In this document: piece by piece, positions 32,127 through 47,100 of the stretch
Numbering within the stretch: the first letter of the stretch is position 1
How the letters are laid out: each line of letters starts with the position of its first letter
Assembly (NCBI GenBank): GCA_040752355.1
Contig: JBFMHE010000001.1
Span: 248,001-312,000 of the forward strand
Direction of reading: 5' to 3'
DNA: 64,000 nucleotides
Source: Nitrospirota bacterium
GTDB taxonomy: Bacteria > Nitrospirota > Thermodesulfovibrionia > Thermodesulfovibrionales > Dissulfurispiraceae
Translations under genes and position numbers: made by a program
Notes under the pieces: model-generated
The model's input: only the letters and a program-made list of their open reading frames with translations
The model's database searches: none
What the model was told of the DNA's origin: nothing

Positions 32127-35100
32127 ATGCTGGGAGAATTCTTCAGGAGCGTCGGCCGGCTGAAATTACTGTATTGTATCATGGTCGTGAGCCTCTTCTT
32201 GTCCCTCCCCAAACGCTCTTACCCCCAGGACTTTACCGCCCAGACCCTCGGCGATTACGGCAGCATTACCGTTATGGAAGTAACGGGCAATTACGATGCA
32301 TTGAAGCCCGACGGCACTCTCCATAATGTCCCTCGCGAAATCATCGCAAAAGAGTTCTTCAGAACGCATAAAGATGAGTACGATTTTCTCATCATCTTCT
32401 CCAACTTCGATTTCAAAATGCCGGAGGCAGAGGCTGAGGCCTTCTATCTCGGCGTCAAAAACGATACCCGGGGAATAGGAAAGCCGCTCTTCGATTACAC
32501 GCAGTCGACAGGGAGTAACGGAAAGCTTCAGGGCATCGTTGACATGGGGTATACCGCCAAACTGGTGATGGATCCCCTGAATCCCGGATTCGAAGAAACA
32601 CTCTATATTCTCGACCATGAGCTGCTGCACCGGTGGGGAGCATACGTGAAATTCAGGGATGCGAACGGCGCGATCAGCACCGCGCTGCTCGGCAGGGATG
32701 GAGCGCACTGGAGCTATCTGCTCGATTCGTACGGCTCGGTGCTTTACGGTAACCAATGGCAGAACAACAACGACGGGTCCTTCACCTCGACTGCTGCACG
32801 AAAGTATTATAGTCCCCTCGATCTTTACTTGATGGGCTTCACTGATAAGTCGCAGGTTCCGCCCATGCTGCTTATCGAGAGCCCGCATATCGACCCTACG
32901 CAATTGCCGAAGGTCGGCAGTACTATCACGGGCACGCCGCGCTACGTTACCATCGACGATATTATCGCGGCTGAGGGCGAAAGGATCCCCGGCGTTTCGG
33001 AGTCGCAGCAGTCCTTCAGTGCGGCATTCATATTCATTACGACGCCCGGCACCTATACCGGCGATGAGCTGTACGGTCTTGAGACGGTACGGGATGGATG
33101 GCAGACGAGGTTTTCTATTGTCACGGACGGCAGAGGGCTTGTTCAGGTAGCGGTCAAACCGAAGGATGATACACCGACCAATCCTGGCGTTATACCGCCT
33201 CCTGCGAATCCCCGGACCCTGCCGCCGAGCATCAATGACGGTGTCACATGGCTGGTCAACAGTCAGCAGGCCGACGGCAGCTGGATGGACCTCACGCAGA
33301 CACGAGAGCGCGATACTGCGGAAGTTGTGTTTGCGCTGCGGAGCTTTGGTGCAGCGGAGCCGAGCTATACGACGGGGCTCCAGTGGCTCAGCGGGATAAA
33401 CCCGGTGAATATCGATTATCTCTCGCGGAAGATTGCGGCACTCTCAGTCTCGGGACAGGACGTAGGTACGCTCGTGAGCGATCTGCTCTCCCGGCAGAAT
33501 GCTGATGGAGGGTGGGGCAGCGGCAAAGCTTACATGAGCAATACGCCTGACACTGCCCTGGCGTTGAAGACGCTGGCTGCTGTCGGGTACACGGATCAAT
33601 CTGTCATTTCCAAGACCATCGACTATCTTAAAACCCGGCAGAACGCTGACGGAGGATGGGGAAGCGATGACGGGAGCAGCACTATCGAGGTCACGGCAAA
33701 CGTGCTCTCGGCATTCAGCCGATACCGGAATGCATACCAGCTGCAGGACTCTATAGCCCCGGCTATTGCATCGATTATGCAAAAGCAAAACCCCGACGGC
33801 GGCTTTGGAAACAGCCCGAGCACTATCTACGATTCAGCGCGAGCGGTCTTGATTCTGAAAGAGTTCGATGCGCCTGGAGAGAGCACGGACAAGGCACTTG
33901 CCTATATTCTTGCCCACCAATCGGAGAATGGAAGCTGGTATGAGAGCCCGTACCAGACAGCGCTCGCTGTAAACGCGGTATGGAAAGCGACCGTTGATCC
34001 CGATCTGGCGATCAAGAACAGCGATATCACATTCACTCCCTCTACGGTCACGAGCCTTCCGGCAACCGTTACGGTTACGGCGACCATAGCGAATACTGGG
34101 CGTACCGACGTGCCCCAGGCAACAATCGTGCTCTATGAGGGGACGCCTGCCCAATCGAGCAAGGCAGGAGAGCAGACCGTTGCCGTCGCCGGTCAGTCAA
34201 CGGCGGTCGTAACGTTCCCCGTTACTATCAGAGATGGCAATGAGCATTGGTTTTTCATTGCACTTGACCCTGATAATCTCGTGAAAGAGTCAAACGAGGC
34301 GAACAATGCGGCTTTAAATATCATCAACCCTGAGGCGACGTATGATTTCGAGATACACTCTTCCGATGTTACGGTCTCTCAGAACCCCGTGGATATCTAT
34401 CAGAATGTAGCGATTACCTCAAAGATAACCAACAGGGGCACCATGAATGCCTACAATGTCCAGGTGAAATATTACCTTGACGAGCCTGGAGCGCCTTTTG
34501 AAATCGCGACGCAGACGGTACAGATTCCTGCAAACACCACTATAAGTAATGAAGTTATCTGGAAAGCAGATAAAGCGGGCACGGACCTCCCTCTTATTGT
34601 TCTCGCCGATCCCTTCGATACGTTTACCGAGCTTTCGGAGGCCAATAATAGAGCAACAACCTCGCTCACCGTGAACGGCTCGACCGATCCCAACCTGGCC
34701 ATATCGTACAAGGATATCGTCATTACGCCCAGTCCGGCGAACGACCGCGGAAACGCAATCATCTCAGCCGTTGTAAAAAACAATGGTTTTTCTGCAGCGT
34801 CCAATATAGCGGTGAGCTTCTATAAAGGCGTGCCGGGGGCGGATGGCATCCTTATCGGCACGCGAACAATCCTCTCTCTCGGTCCCGGCGAAAGTGCAGC
34901 GGCTTCCGTAGATTGGTTGAATATCCAGGGTTCGGGCGAGAGGATTATCTATGTCCAGGTCGACCCCGCTCACCAGATAACTGAGGTAAGTGAGGATGAC
35001 AACGATGCATTTGTAACTCTGGCGATTCGCAGCCTGCCTGACCTTGCCGTATCGTCCAACGCATTAGTACTTACCCCTGCCACGCCGAAAGAGGGGGATT

Positions 35101-38100
35101 CCGTCTCGATCAACGTTACTGTCCAGAACAGGGGAGAGCAGGGCGCCGCGAACGTGCTGCTCAGGATGAGCGAGGGAGGCACGGTGATCGGCTCTCAGAT
35201 CATATCCTCGATTGCAGGCAATTCCCAGGCTGCGGTGCCGTTCACCTATGCTACTGCAGGGAAGAAAGGATCTCATCAGATAACGGTCGTCGTCGATCCT
35301 GATAGTGCCATCATGGAACAAAGCAAGGAAAACAACAGCGCCTCGCGAAGCTTCGGCGTGCAGGATGCGAATCTCTGGCTCACTGAACGCTATATCTCTC
35401 CGAATGGCGATGGAATAAAAGACAATACGCAGTTCTCCTTCAGGCTGGATGTGGCGCAGACCGTGCAGATCGTCCTTATCGATGAGAAGGGAGCAGCGGT
35501 AAGGACCTTCAGCGGCATCGATTTCGAAAATACCACCGGGGGAATGATCACCTGGGACGGCCTGAATGATGAAGGGACGGTAGTTGATGACGGCGATTAT
35601 CAGATCCAGGTGGTCGACACAAATGGAAGAACACTCGGCAGCCTGCTCATCACCGTTGATACTAACCGATCACCGCTGGCAGAGGCGATAAGCACCAGGT
35701 ACCTACTCAACAGCAATCTCACCTGCATGCTGCCTCAAATATACAATAGCCAGTGGGCATGGTTTCCGGATGAAAGCGGGATTCTCTTCAGAATCTACGA
35801 TCCTGATCAGAACGCTCCTGAATATCCGACCGGTCTTTATGCGATGTCGCCTGATGGCGATGATATTCTCAGATTGATACCGGCACAGTGGGGTTGGGGG
35901 GGCGATCCGCTCTATGACTACCGCTTATCTGACTATGCGCTGTCTCCGAATGGAGAGAAAGTCATACTTACTGTCATAAAGCGCAGCAAGAAGGTCTGGA
36001 ACGATGGCTCCAGCCAGCTCTGGATTGTGGATAGAGATGGAAGGAATTTGACACTGCTCGACTCCTTTGATCTATCTAAAGAATGGAGATTCCTGGAGGA
36101 TGTCGCATGGTCTCCTGACGGGGAGTATGTACTCTACAAAGCAACAAATCCCACCGAATTGCGGATTATTACTTCAAGCGGCGGCGGTAAGGCCGTTATT
36201 GATGCAAATAATGAAGGGAATATCAGTTTCAGCTTTCTCAGGTGGTCGCCCGAAGACAGAAAAGTAGCATACCCCTTCAGCTTTTATGATTCTGAATGGT
36301 ATTACAGCGAGACAGTAAGAATCGCGGACATAACAGGCAGCAAGACGGATATCTTTATGCTCAATGGATCATTGACCGAATTAGAGTGGCTCACCAGCCA
36401 GAAACTGCTTATGAGGGAGGAGCACTATCAATCAAATGAGCTCTGGCTTATAGATGCAAGCGGTGCAGGAAATCACAGGAAATTATCTGATAGCGCCACT
36501 GCCTTCAGTGTCAGCCCCGACAAGACCCGCTTTGTTTTTATCGATGCAACACCTCAGAAATGGGACATGGTGCTTTTTGATGAGGAAACCGGCGGTACCG
36601 TTCTCCATGAGTCGCGCTCATTCGAATGGTTTGAAAGCATCAGAGATCTCGCATGGGCCTCGGACGGTACAAAATTGGCATTTATCGATCTTGCTTATGA
36701 AAAAATAGATGACTGCCACTATAACGGATATCTCGTTGTTATTGACTTAAGGACTATGGAGAAGAGGGCGTTTAAGGTCTCGGATGCTGAAGACACCTGC
36801 ATTGTCCCCACGTCGTATCATGTTTATACGATGGAAGGCGGCTCATGGAAAGAGCGGGGAGTGCTTCACTATGACTCGACCTATACAACAAAAGAGCTGG
36901 ATCTCACAAGGCATCTGGGTGCAACGGCAGGCGCCTACAGCATCAGAATAGCTCAGCAGGGTCTCGATGCCGCCCATATCGATTATGCGGCACTCTCTAT
37001 CAATGGCAGGCAGTACGGGCCGGTACAGGCTAAAAATCTTTCGAGTGGAGAGGACATTCTCAAGAAGGTTACTGCGAAGGATAACGATGTTGCCGATGCA
37101 CACAATGCAACGATTGACTTCGAATGGGAGCATGTTCCCGGTGGCGGCAGGATCTCTCTGGTGCTGCACGCACGGGAAGAGGACCTCAGCAAACGCAAGG
37201 CATCACCCTTCAGATATCCGGATACCGGGTACTATCCAGTCCAGCTGGAGCACAGCGCTCCGATTACCGTGGACGGCGCTCTTACGTCTGAAGACGGGCT
37301 TCCCCATCCTCTTTTCAGGACCTATTCACGACCTGTTACCGGTCATCCTCCAGGGTATAGTTACGGCTATGTAAAGACGGATGGAAGCTATCTCTACGGG
37401 GTCCTCGATTTTACCTCGGATAACACTGTTGATAGCGGCAGGGATTGGGGATCAATGGAGATAGCAACTCCCCACGGCAGCAAGACCTATGTTCTCAACG
37501 ATGTTCGCCAGGAATACGGGAAGACCTCTTTTACCTACACCGCTGCCGTTAATTATCAGCATAAGGTCTATGAGTTCAAGATACCGCTCAGTGAAATAGG
37601 AGCTGAAGAAGGGGACACCATCAATGTTGCCTTCCGCGCCTACGGCACTGCCGCAGGCGGGGGGAGTGCCGACGGTATTTACTACGAAGGCCATTTGCAG
37701 TGGCTCAGCGATAACCTCTCACTCATCGCCCAGGATACCAATGGCGCTTTTACTCTTAACTCAGACAGCGGTGGAAAGTCATATCTGCCGGTTGAAGGTG
37801 AATTGAGGGGAGTATCTCCATTGGGTAGATATGTAAATTATGAAGCCTCTATCGACCCTTCGAGCGCCTGCTCCGGCAGGGGCTATAGCGATCTGTGGGC
37901 GATGAGCTCTCTGCTCAATCTTACTGCTGATGTGAGGGCCGCCAAAGAAAAGTCCTTTGTTGTGCTTAAAGGAATCGCAGCGGACCTCAACTTCGAGGGA
38001 TATAAACTCGAATATGCCGATGTGAAACAGCCGAACAGTTGGAACCTTATCAGTCCGCCTTCTGATATCCCGGTCGTGAACGGTCCGCTCGCAGCCTGGG

Positions 38101-41100
38101 TGCCTCCCTATGAGGGGACATTCTACGTTAAACTGACGGTCTGGGATAAGGCGGGAAATACGAGGAGCGAAAGAAAGCGGGTATCCTGGGGACTCTCATC
38201 AGCAATAACCGGCATCTATAAGAGCCTTGAGCAGTTCTCGCCCAATGAGGATGGGATAAAAGACAGCTTCGAGCTCCATTACAGAATCTTGGAACCGGTG
38301 CATCTGGAGTTCACTATATTTGATGAGAACAGCAACCTTGTACGGACGCTTCTGAGGGACTACACCGTTCCGGCAGAAGACTTCATCGTCTGGGACGGCA
38401 GCGATGAATCCGGCAGAATCGTGCCGGATGGTAACTACTTGGTCAGGATTTTTGACTATGAGTTTTTTGTCGAGGTCGATACGACCCCGCCGACGCTCAA
38501 GCTAAAGATAAGCCCGTTTGACCAAGGGACTCACACCGTTGAGCTTTCAGGCTATGCCGTTGACAAGGAACTGAAACAGTGGGTTATCGAGTACGGTGAG
38601 GGCGAGAACCCCCGGGAGTGGTATGAGTATGCGAGCGGAGATGGTCTGCTCGTGGAAAGAGATGCCCGGGGAGAGGCCGTTCTCGATCCGCTAAAGGAAA
38701 CGAGAATACAGAAATTTCCTGAAGGATTAGTTGAGAGGCTGGTCGGGAAGCGGTTCAGAATTTCGGCGGAGGATTTTGCAGGTAATAGAAGTACGGTAGT
38801 GGCAAACCTTCTCGAAGAAAAGATAGCGCTTCTCCAGTGGGATGACATGCCTGTATTGGCTTCACCGGTACTGCCTGCTGCTAAGGCAAGGCCCGGGCTT
38901 CACAACATTAAGGGACTGGAGACCGTAGGGCTGCCCTTGAGCAGCATGACCATGGAGTATTGGAATGGAGCGCAATGGCAGGAGGCGGCGTCGATAATGG
39001 ATCCGCAATCGGGCATCGTGGTTCTGCAATGGGACACCTCCAGTCTGGATATTGAGGACATCGGTGCCATAAGGATAAAGGCCGTTGACCAGATCGGAAA
39101 CGCTTATTATTCCAGTACGCTCGTTACGGAATCGATATTCGGGATAAGCAGCACCTGTAATGCGGAGGCCGTCGCCTCGAATTCTCTCTTTGAAGATATT
39201 ACCTCCCTAAGGCTTTCTGTACAAAGCAAACAGGATAGCCGTTATGCAGAATGGACTGATTACAAGATCTATGACATCGCCGCAGGCAGCGCCGTGCCGA
39301 AAGGACTGTTTTTTCTGCCGCTCCCCTTAACGACGAACGGTATGGAGTACGGCATCAGGATGACCGGTATCGGTGTCGGTGGAACAGTGTATGTGAGTAG
39401 TACCGCACAGTATCCGCCGTTGTGCCTGAATGTCACCCTAAACGTAGAGTACGCCGAGACGGAATGCGGTACCTTATCGAACAAAGCGAAACTCTCGACA
39501 AAGATCGAGGGCCAAAGCCTGAAGGGGGATGTAGCATTAAAAACATTGGAGTATTCGCTCGTGAAACCGGATGGCCGACAGCTCCTCCGTAGATTTGACA
39601 TACCCAAAGAGGGAATGGGGAGTATCGTGATCGATACCGCTTCCCTGGCGGAGGGAGCGTATACGGTAGAAGCAGCCGTCAAATATACCGATCTCGCCGA
39701 AGGCAGTACTCTTGAGCAGCCTGCTGAAAAGACGCTTGTAGTCGACCATACGCTTCCCAATGCTCAAATAACCTATCCCGGAAAAAACCTTATGATCTGC
39801 CCCGTGCGAATCTCCGATCCCAAAGGTGACTGGTATGGGATACCGGTGGAGGGTATCGCGACGGATAACGGCGACATGGACAGATATGAGCTGTACTACA
39901 GTATCGGTGAGAATCCGGATGTATGGGTTCCTGCTATCACGAGGCTGAACGGCAAAGATATCCCTGTTTCGGGAAATAAACCTATAAAAGGCCAGTTAGG
40001 GCTGTGGGACATCTCCGCCCTGAGAGGAACGAGCTACTCACTCCACCTGAAAGTGATCGACAGTGCTGGAAACGTAAGCTGCGCTCCCGCAAGTTTCTCA
40101 ATGGATACCCTGGTCGAGATACCGCTGCTTTCAAACGACAAATATTTGTTCTCGCCAAATAGCGACGGGATGCTCGACGATGTAGCGACAACTTATAGAA
40201 TCGAGGAATACACTACCGTTGATATAGAAGCGTTCAAGGCGCTGAGACAGGCGGACGGCTCGTACCTTCTCGATGCAGCGCCGATCAAAACCATGGCCGC
40301 GGGTCTCCCGCACCTGGGCGGACAGGGAAGCCTTCTCTGGGACGGCAACGATGGTTCCGGAGTTCCCGTGCCTGACGGCGTTTACGGGATTGCGGTGCTC
40401 GCAAAGGATTCCTGTGGAAACACCGCTATGAAGTGGGCGGCTGCCGAAGTGGACACCACTGCGCCTACAACGGTGATTTCCCATCCCCTTCCTTCTGATC
40501 CGCTCGGCACCATTGTCGAGGTAAAGGGGACGGCAAGCGATCTGCATTTCAAGAACTATGTAGTGGAAATAGGCCAGGGTGATGCTCCTGAAGCCTGGAG
40601 CACGGTTTCATCATCAACCCCTATCCCTGTCGTAAACAATATGCTCGGCACATGGAACACGTTCGGCCTCGACGGGCGCTGGACTATCAGGCTTACGGCA
40701 TACGACACTGTTGGAAACAAGAATGAAACAAAAACGACTGTCGATCTGGGGGCAAGGAAAACGCTTATTAAAGACCTTGGAGTGGCGCCACGGCTCTTCT
40801 CGCCGAACAGCGACGGCAGGCTCGACACCACTGCGGTAGCATACGAGCTCACCGATGCCTGCCAGGTGCAGATTGAGATTCTCGATTCCGCTGGTGTGGT
40901 GAGAAAAACGTATACCGGCACGACGCCGTCGGCCGGACGTTACACCTATTCCTGGGACGGCAGGGACTCCACGGGAACGGCGATGGTTCCCGACGGAAGC
41001 TATACCGTTAAGTTTACTGCAGCGCTCTCGTCGAACCCCCCAATTGCGCAGACCGAGTCGGTAACCGTGTCCGTCGATACGACGATGCCGACCGTGGATA

Positions 41101-44100
41101 TGAAACAGCCCGTCAGCGAAGCCTATTTCAAAAGTGATATCGCGGTCAACGGGACTATCGCTGATACTAACATTCTCGAATATGCGGTAAGTTACTCCGG
41201 CGGTTCCTCTGCCGCGCTGCTCGATCAAGCCAGCCAGAGCAGAGAGGGCTATACCTTTGGCCTGCTCAGCGAGCTTGCCGAAGGCAATTACCTTCTCACC
41301 GTTAAGGCGAAAGACCTTGCTGAAAACACCAACGAGAAGAACATTGCCTTTGTTATCGACAGAACACCGCCGAAAGTCACCCTTGATACGCCGAAAGGAG
41401 GAGAATACCACGGTTCGGACAAAGGCATCATTACTGTTACGGGCGCCATTGTCGAGCAAAATCTCGAAATGTATGCGCTGCGCTACGGGGCTGGGGACGT
41501 TCCTGCGCAGTGGATCGATCTGCTGAGCGGGGCAGCGGTTCCTTCCAATCCGCAGCTCTACTCGTGGAAGGTCGGCAAGAATGACGGTATTCCCGACGGC
41601 GCGTATACGGTGCAGCTCTCTGCAAAAGACAAGGCCGGATCGACAGGAGAAGCGCGTGCAAAGATCATCGTTGATAATACCCTGCCCGAGGCGGCGATCA
41701 CGTCGCTCAAGGATGGTGAATATGTCCGGTCTGCAATCGAAGTCAGAGGAAGCGCATCGGATACGAACCTTGATACGTACACGCTCGAAGTTTCGGAAGG
41801 GGTGTGCAGCGCCGCGTTCAAATGGATCACGATCAAAGCCTCGACAGCTTCGGTAAAGGACGGCATCCTGGCGACGTGGCAGACATTGCCGCCTGATGGA
41901 GCGTACTGTCTCAGACTCACTGTGCTCGACAAGGTCGGCAACAAGGCCGAGACGAGCGCCGGGATAAAGGTCGATACGCATCCGCCGGCAGCGCCGGTGC
42001 TCTCGGGCAAGATCGAGAGCAAATCCAATGCGCGGCTTGAGTGGACACCGAATGGAGAGTCCGACCTTGGCGGATACGCCCTTTACCGGAACGGACAGAA
42101 GGTTACCGCATCGGTGATAAAGGAGAGTACCTATTTCGACCAGAACCTCGCAGAGGGCGAGTACTCCTATATCGTTACTGCAATCGATAGGGCTGGCAAT
42201 GAGAGCGCTCACTCGAACGAGATAAAGCTCAAAGTTGATATGACAGGCCCTGATGCCAGAGTTCGCGCTCCACAAAATGGAGCAAAGATAAGCGGACTTG
42301 TCGATATCAAAGGGACTGCGTACAGTCCCGATGATTTCAAGCAGTACAGGGTGTATATCGGGCGGGAGACGAATCCATCGGAGTGGGGTCTCATCAGAAC
42401 CTCTCCCTTAGCCGTAGCCTATGGCTCTTTGGCCCAATGGGATACTCTGGGGCTGTCCGAGGACATCTATTCGATAAAGCTGGAAGCAGAAGACCTCACG
42501 GGCAACACGACCGTACACCACATCACGGTTGCAATCGATAACGCTCCTCCTTCTGCGCCTCTGCTCATCTCGGCAGTGCCGAACGGTTCGGAAATAGCGC
42601 TTACCTGGAATGCGAACACCGAATCGGACCTCGCCGGCTATCTCCTGTATCGCAATGACCAGCTTGCCAATGTCTCGGGAATCGTCGTAGGAGACCTCAA
42701 AGCGTACTTGATCGCGGCAACGTCGTATCTCAATAAGGCGCTGCCTGACGGCAAGCATAAATACTATCTGGTAGCAGTGGACCAGGCAGGAAACATGAGC
42801 GAGCAATCCAATGCGCTCGAAGTCACGATCGACACCCGTCCACCACATGCAACGATTGTCGAGCCGCTGAATGCATCAAAGTTCCAGGGGAAAGTCCTTG
42901 TGAAGGCGGAGTCCCCTGACACTGATATCGCGTCGGTAGCGTTCCAGTTCAAGAGGGCACAGGATAGTGCGTGGACCAATCTCGGTACCCCCGTTCTGCA
43001 GTTGCCCTATGCTCTTACCATGGACCCGCTCAGTCTGGGCATGATCTATGGCGATTACCACCTCCGCGCAATAGCCACTGACCAGGGAGGCAAGACCGAT
43101 CCTTCGCCTGCCTTTATAACAGTTACCTTTACGGATCTGACCCCGCCTGATGCACCGATCGATCTGAAGGCATTGACCAGCGGAGTCGATGTCACGCTCA
43201 CATGGAGCATGACCTCTGAGGCGGACGCGAAGGGATATTACCTTTACCGGATATCCGAAGGATCGAAGGTAAAAATCAATAGCGCAATGATCAGTGAAAA
43301 GACGTTCAAAGATAACGGGCTTCCCGACGGTACCTATACCTATGAAGTCACTGCTGCCGATACCTATAACAACGAAAGCAAGCCCTCAAACGCTGCATCG
43401 GCAAAGATCTATGCTCCTCTCCTGACACAGCCGTATACCCCTGCGAGTCAGAAAACAATTCCGCTGGCCGGGAGCGGCGCTGGTCCATACAATTCGGTCG
43501 AGTTCTTTGATGATAATGGTTCCGGAACGGTTTCCGTGGGTTCGACGATTACTGACGGGCAGGGGAACTTCACCTTCAATGCGGTGCTTGCGCTCGGTCT
43601 GAACAAGCTGACTGCCAGGGCAACGGACAATGCCGGCAATACCAGCAGGACCTCGGAGATTGTAGCAGTCGTTTACAACGAGCCGCCGACGCCCCCGACG
43701 GGGCTGACAGCAGCAGCGCAGGACTATACGGTTTCGCTCACCTGGGATACTCATCCTGAGGCGGATGTCGTTGGGTACAATCTCTACAGGAACGACGAAA
43801 GGATAAACCAGCCGGTGCCGGTATATTCCGGAACAGCAGATGCCTCTTCCTACTATTCGTATCCTTCGAATGCATTCGATGGCGATCCTTATACGTATTG
43901 GGCGTCGCGATACGGTTATGGCACGTTCAATCCTGCCTGGTGGGAGATAGCACTGCCTGCTCCTGAATTGATCAGCCATATTTCGATCTTGTGGGGCAGC
44001 AGGACAGACTCTCAAGGGAATGAAATGCTCTATGCGGGAAAGGACTTCGAGATCCAGGTATGGACCGGCTATAACTGGATTACACAGGCGAAGGTGACCG

Positions 44101-47100
44101 GGAATACTGCTAAAGACACCGGTTTTGACTTTTCCCCTTCTTACAGGACTGATAGAATCAGGATTTATGTGACCGATACAACAGATTCCCAATACTCAAA
44201 GCAGGTTAGGATCTCGGAGGTCGGCCTTATCAAAGAAAACCCGATAGCCGCAGTATCGTACCACGACAGTAACCTTCGTGATGATAATTATACGTATACG
44301 CTTACCGCTGTCGATTACTACGGGCTCGAAAGCAGCCCTTCTCAGAGCGCGACAGCCGCAGTGGGAGATGTCGTCCCTCCTGCAGCGCCGCTCGGACTCA
44401 CTGCCGCTGCCGTTGGTTCAGCGATCAACCTTACGTGGACGGCGGATGCAGAACCTGAAGTGGTCGGGTTCAACATATACCGGAACACCGGTCAGGGCTG
44501 GATGAAGATCAATGCTTCACCCGTGGCGGCAACGATCTATAGCGATACCGGCCTGCCGAACGGCACGTATATGTACCGGGTTACGGCCCTGGATGCCGTT
44601 CTGAACGAAAGCGCGCCATCTAATGATGCATCGGCAACCGTCTCTACCATTCCGCCGCAGACGCCAACGCATCTTACGGTCGCCCTGGTGCCGGAAGGGA
44701 GCGCACTCGATCTTGCCTGGAGGTATACCGGCGAGCCGGTAAGCGGTTTTGCGCTCTACAGGAGCACAACCGCGGGAGGACCGTATTCGAGAGTGTTCAA
44801 CGCTCCGGACGGCACAGTGTCCCATCGCGATACGGGTCTAACAAACCGTGTTCCCTACTACTATGTAGTTGCCGCAATCGACGCACTCGGCAATCAGAGC
44901 GGCTATTCCAATGAGGTTATGGACATACCGGCTGACACGATCTCTGCTGCGCCGCCGAAGCTCTTCTATCCGACCATGCCCGGAATACCTGTGGTACGGT
45001 ACACCGATAGGACCGCTGTTGCAGGGAAAGCAGAGCCCGGGATGACTGTCGAGCTTTTCCAGAACGGTGTTTCAGCCGGCACCACCGCGGCTGCGGCGAC
45101 CGATATCGCATCACTTGAAATTCCCCTCGACAGAGATGCCTACGACTTTGCGCTCTCACCGGACGGGCAGCTGCTCGTCCAGGTGAAGAATGATTCCCTG
45201 TGGCTCCAGAATCTCTCTACCGGGGAGACGAGGCAAATAGTTCGAGATGGATACGGTCCGGTCTGGTCTCCTGAGGGGAGAAAACTCGCCTATCGATTCA
45301 CCGATGAGCAATGGAATGAGCGTATTGGCATATACGACTTCTCGACAGGGAAGATCATTCCGTTGACCGATGACCACAACGTGTATGAAAGGAAACCCTC
45401 GTGGTCATTCGACGGTATGACGGTTGCCTTTATCAGCACACGCAGTGGATCGGATGACGTGTGGATAAAAGATCTCGCGACAGGAGCCGTATCACAGATT
45501 ACTGAAAATAAGCACGTCGACAATGCAAAGCTCTCTCCTGATGGAACGAAGCTTGCCTATTTCATAGGGGGAGTGCTTACTGCAATCGATATCGCGAACG
45601 GGAGCTCCGTGCAGATAGACGATAATGCTGATGCATACTCCCTCGAGTGGTCTCCCGACAGCACGAAGCTGGCATTCGTGAGCTATAGAAACGGCAGGTC
45701 GGATATCTTCATAACCGATACGGCAGGCCAGAGCCAAACGCAGCTCTCTTATATCAATACCGACACCTTCAACCCGTTGTGGTCCCCCGATGGACAGCGT
45801 ATCCTCTATGCAACCTGGGATAGCAGAGGCCCGATGCTCTGGACCGCTGCTGCAGAGGGACAAGGCCAGGATCATATGCTGAAACAGCTTGTGCAGAGCA
45901 TCGATATGCTCTTCTGGCCGCAATCGGGCGACATCGCCCATGCCGATAACGGCGTAATGACTGCAATCCGCCCTGCAGGACACTTTATCTTTAGCGAAGT
46001 AGTGCTCTCTCGAGGGGAGAACACTTTTTATGCCGTTGCCATTGACGATTCGGGCAATGCAAGCCAGCCCTCCGGAACCATCTCTGTTACGCTGGATACT
46101 GCTTTGATGCCTGACCTGGAGATATCCCTGGATGATATTTTCATCTATCCTCCTTACCCGAACAAGGGGGAAGAGGTCGCCGCCTATGTCTCGGTATGGA
46201 ACAGAGGGGGGATCGCTGTTGCCGACGCCGCACTCGACCTTTATCTCCTTGAGCCTGCAGGGACGATGGATCTGCTCACGACGACCACGATAGCCTCTAT
46301 AGCACCGGGTGCGGCAGAGGTCGTTCATCTGCCGTGGAGTGCGGATAGGATCGGCACGTACACAATCATCGCGATGGCGGATCCCGGTGGTGCCCTCCGC
46401 GAAAGTAACGAAGAGAACAACCTTGCCATGAAAGCGGTGAGCGTCATGAGCAGTGAGGGCATCGTCATGACACTGAAGACCGATGCCGACAGCTATCAGA
46501 CAAACGCGGATGCAACGATCTCGGTAACGCTGGGCAATTCCGGCAGAGAGGTCGATGGTACGCTTATGCTGACGATCGAGGACGACAGCGGCGTTCCCCT
46601 TGCACAGCTGAATCCGGTGGGAGTATCACTGCCGTACGCTGCGACTAGAGATATTGGATTCGTCTGGAACACGGGCGTGACCTATTCGGGCCACTACCGC
46701 GGGGTAGCCCGCCTGAGCAACGGCTCGGGTATTCTGGCTGAGAGCACAGCTTCCTTTACGATATCACCCGATCTGACGGTGACTGCTGCCGTAACCACCG
46801 ACAAGGCCGAGTACGGCGCTCAAGAAAAGGTAGCGGTACATGTCGACCTGAAAAATATCGGAAGTAACTACGTCATTCAGGAATTGACCGCACGCCTCAC
46901 CATCGCCAGGAATGACGCTCTCATTGTCTTCTCTGAGGAAACAGTGCTCAGAAATCTCATGCCGCAGACGACTAACGAACTGAATGCACAATGGGACACC
47001 GGGCTTTCAGTCCCCGGCGCATATAGTGCATCCGTCGAAGCCGTTATCGACAACCGCATTGTCGCTACCGGCACGACCCTCTTCATGGTGGGCCAGTCGG

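Noticed and set aside
33480-33990. Repeated NADGGWG-coding DNA as a repeat array or CRISPR
   Set aside because: The repeats are protein-level alpha-toroid motifs with unequal spacing and differing DNA; no spacer structure.
40614-42275. 553-aa reverse-strand open frame inside the giant gene
   Set aside because: It is the mirror of Ig-like repeats in the giant protein and has no family features; the + strand frame is continuous.
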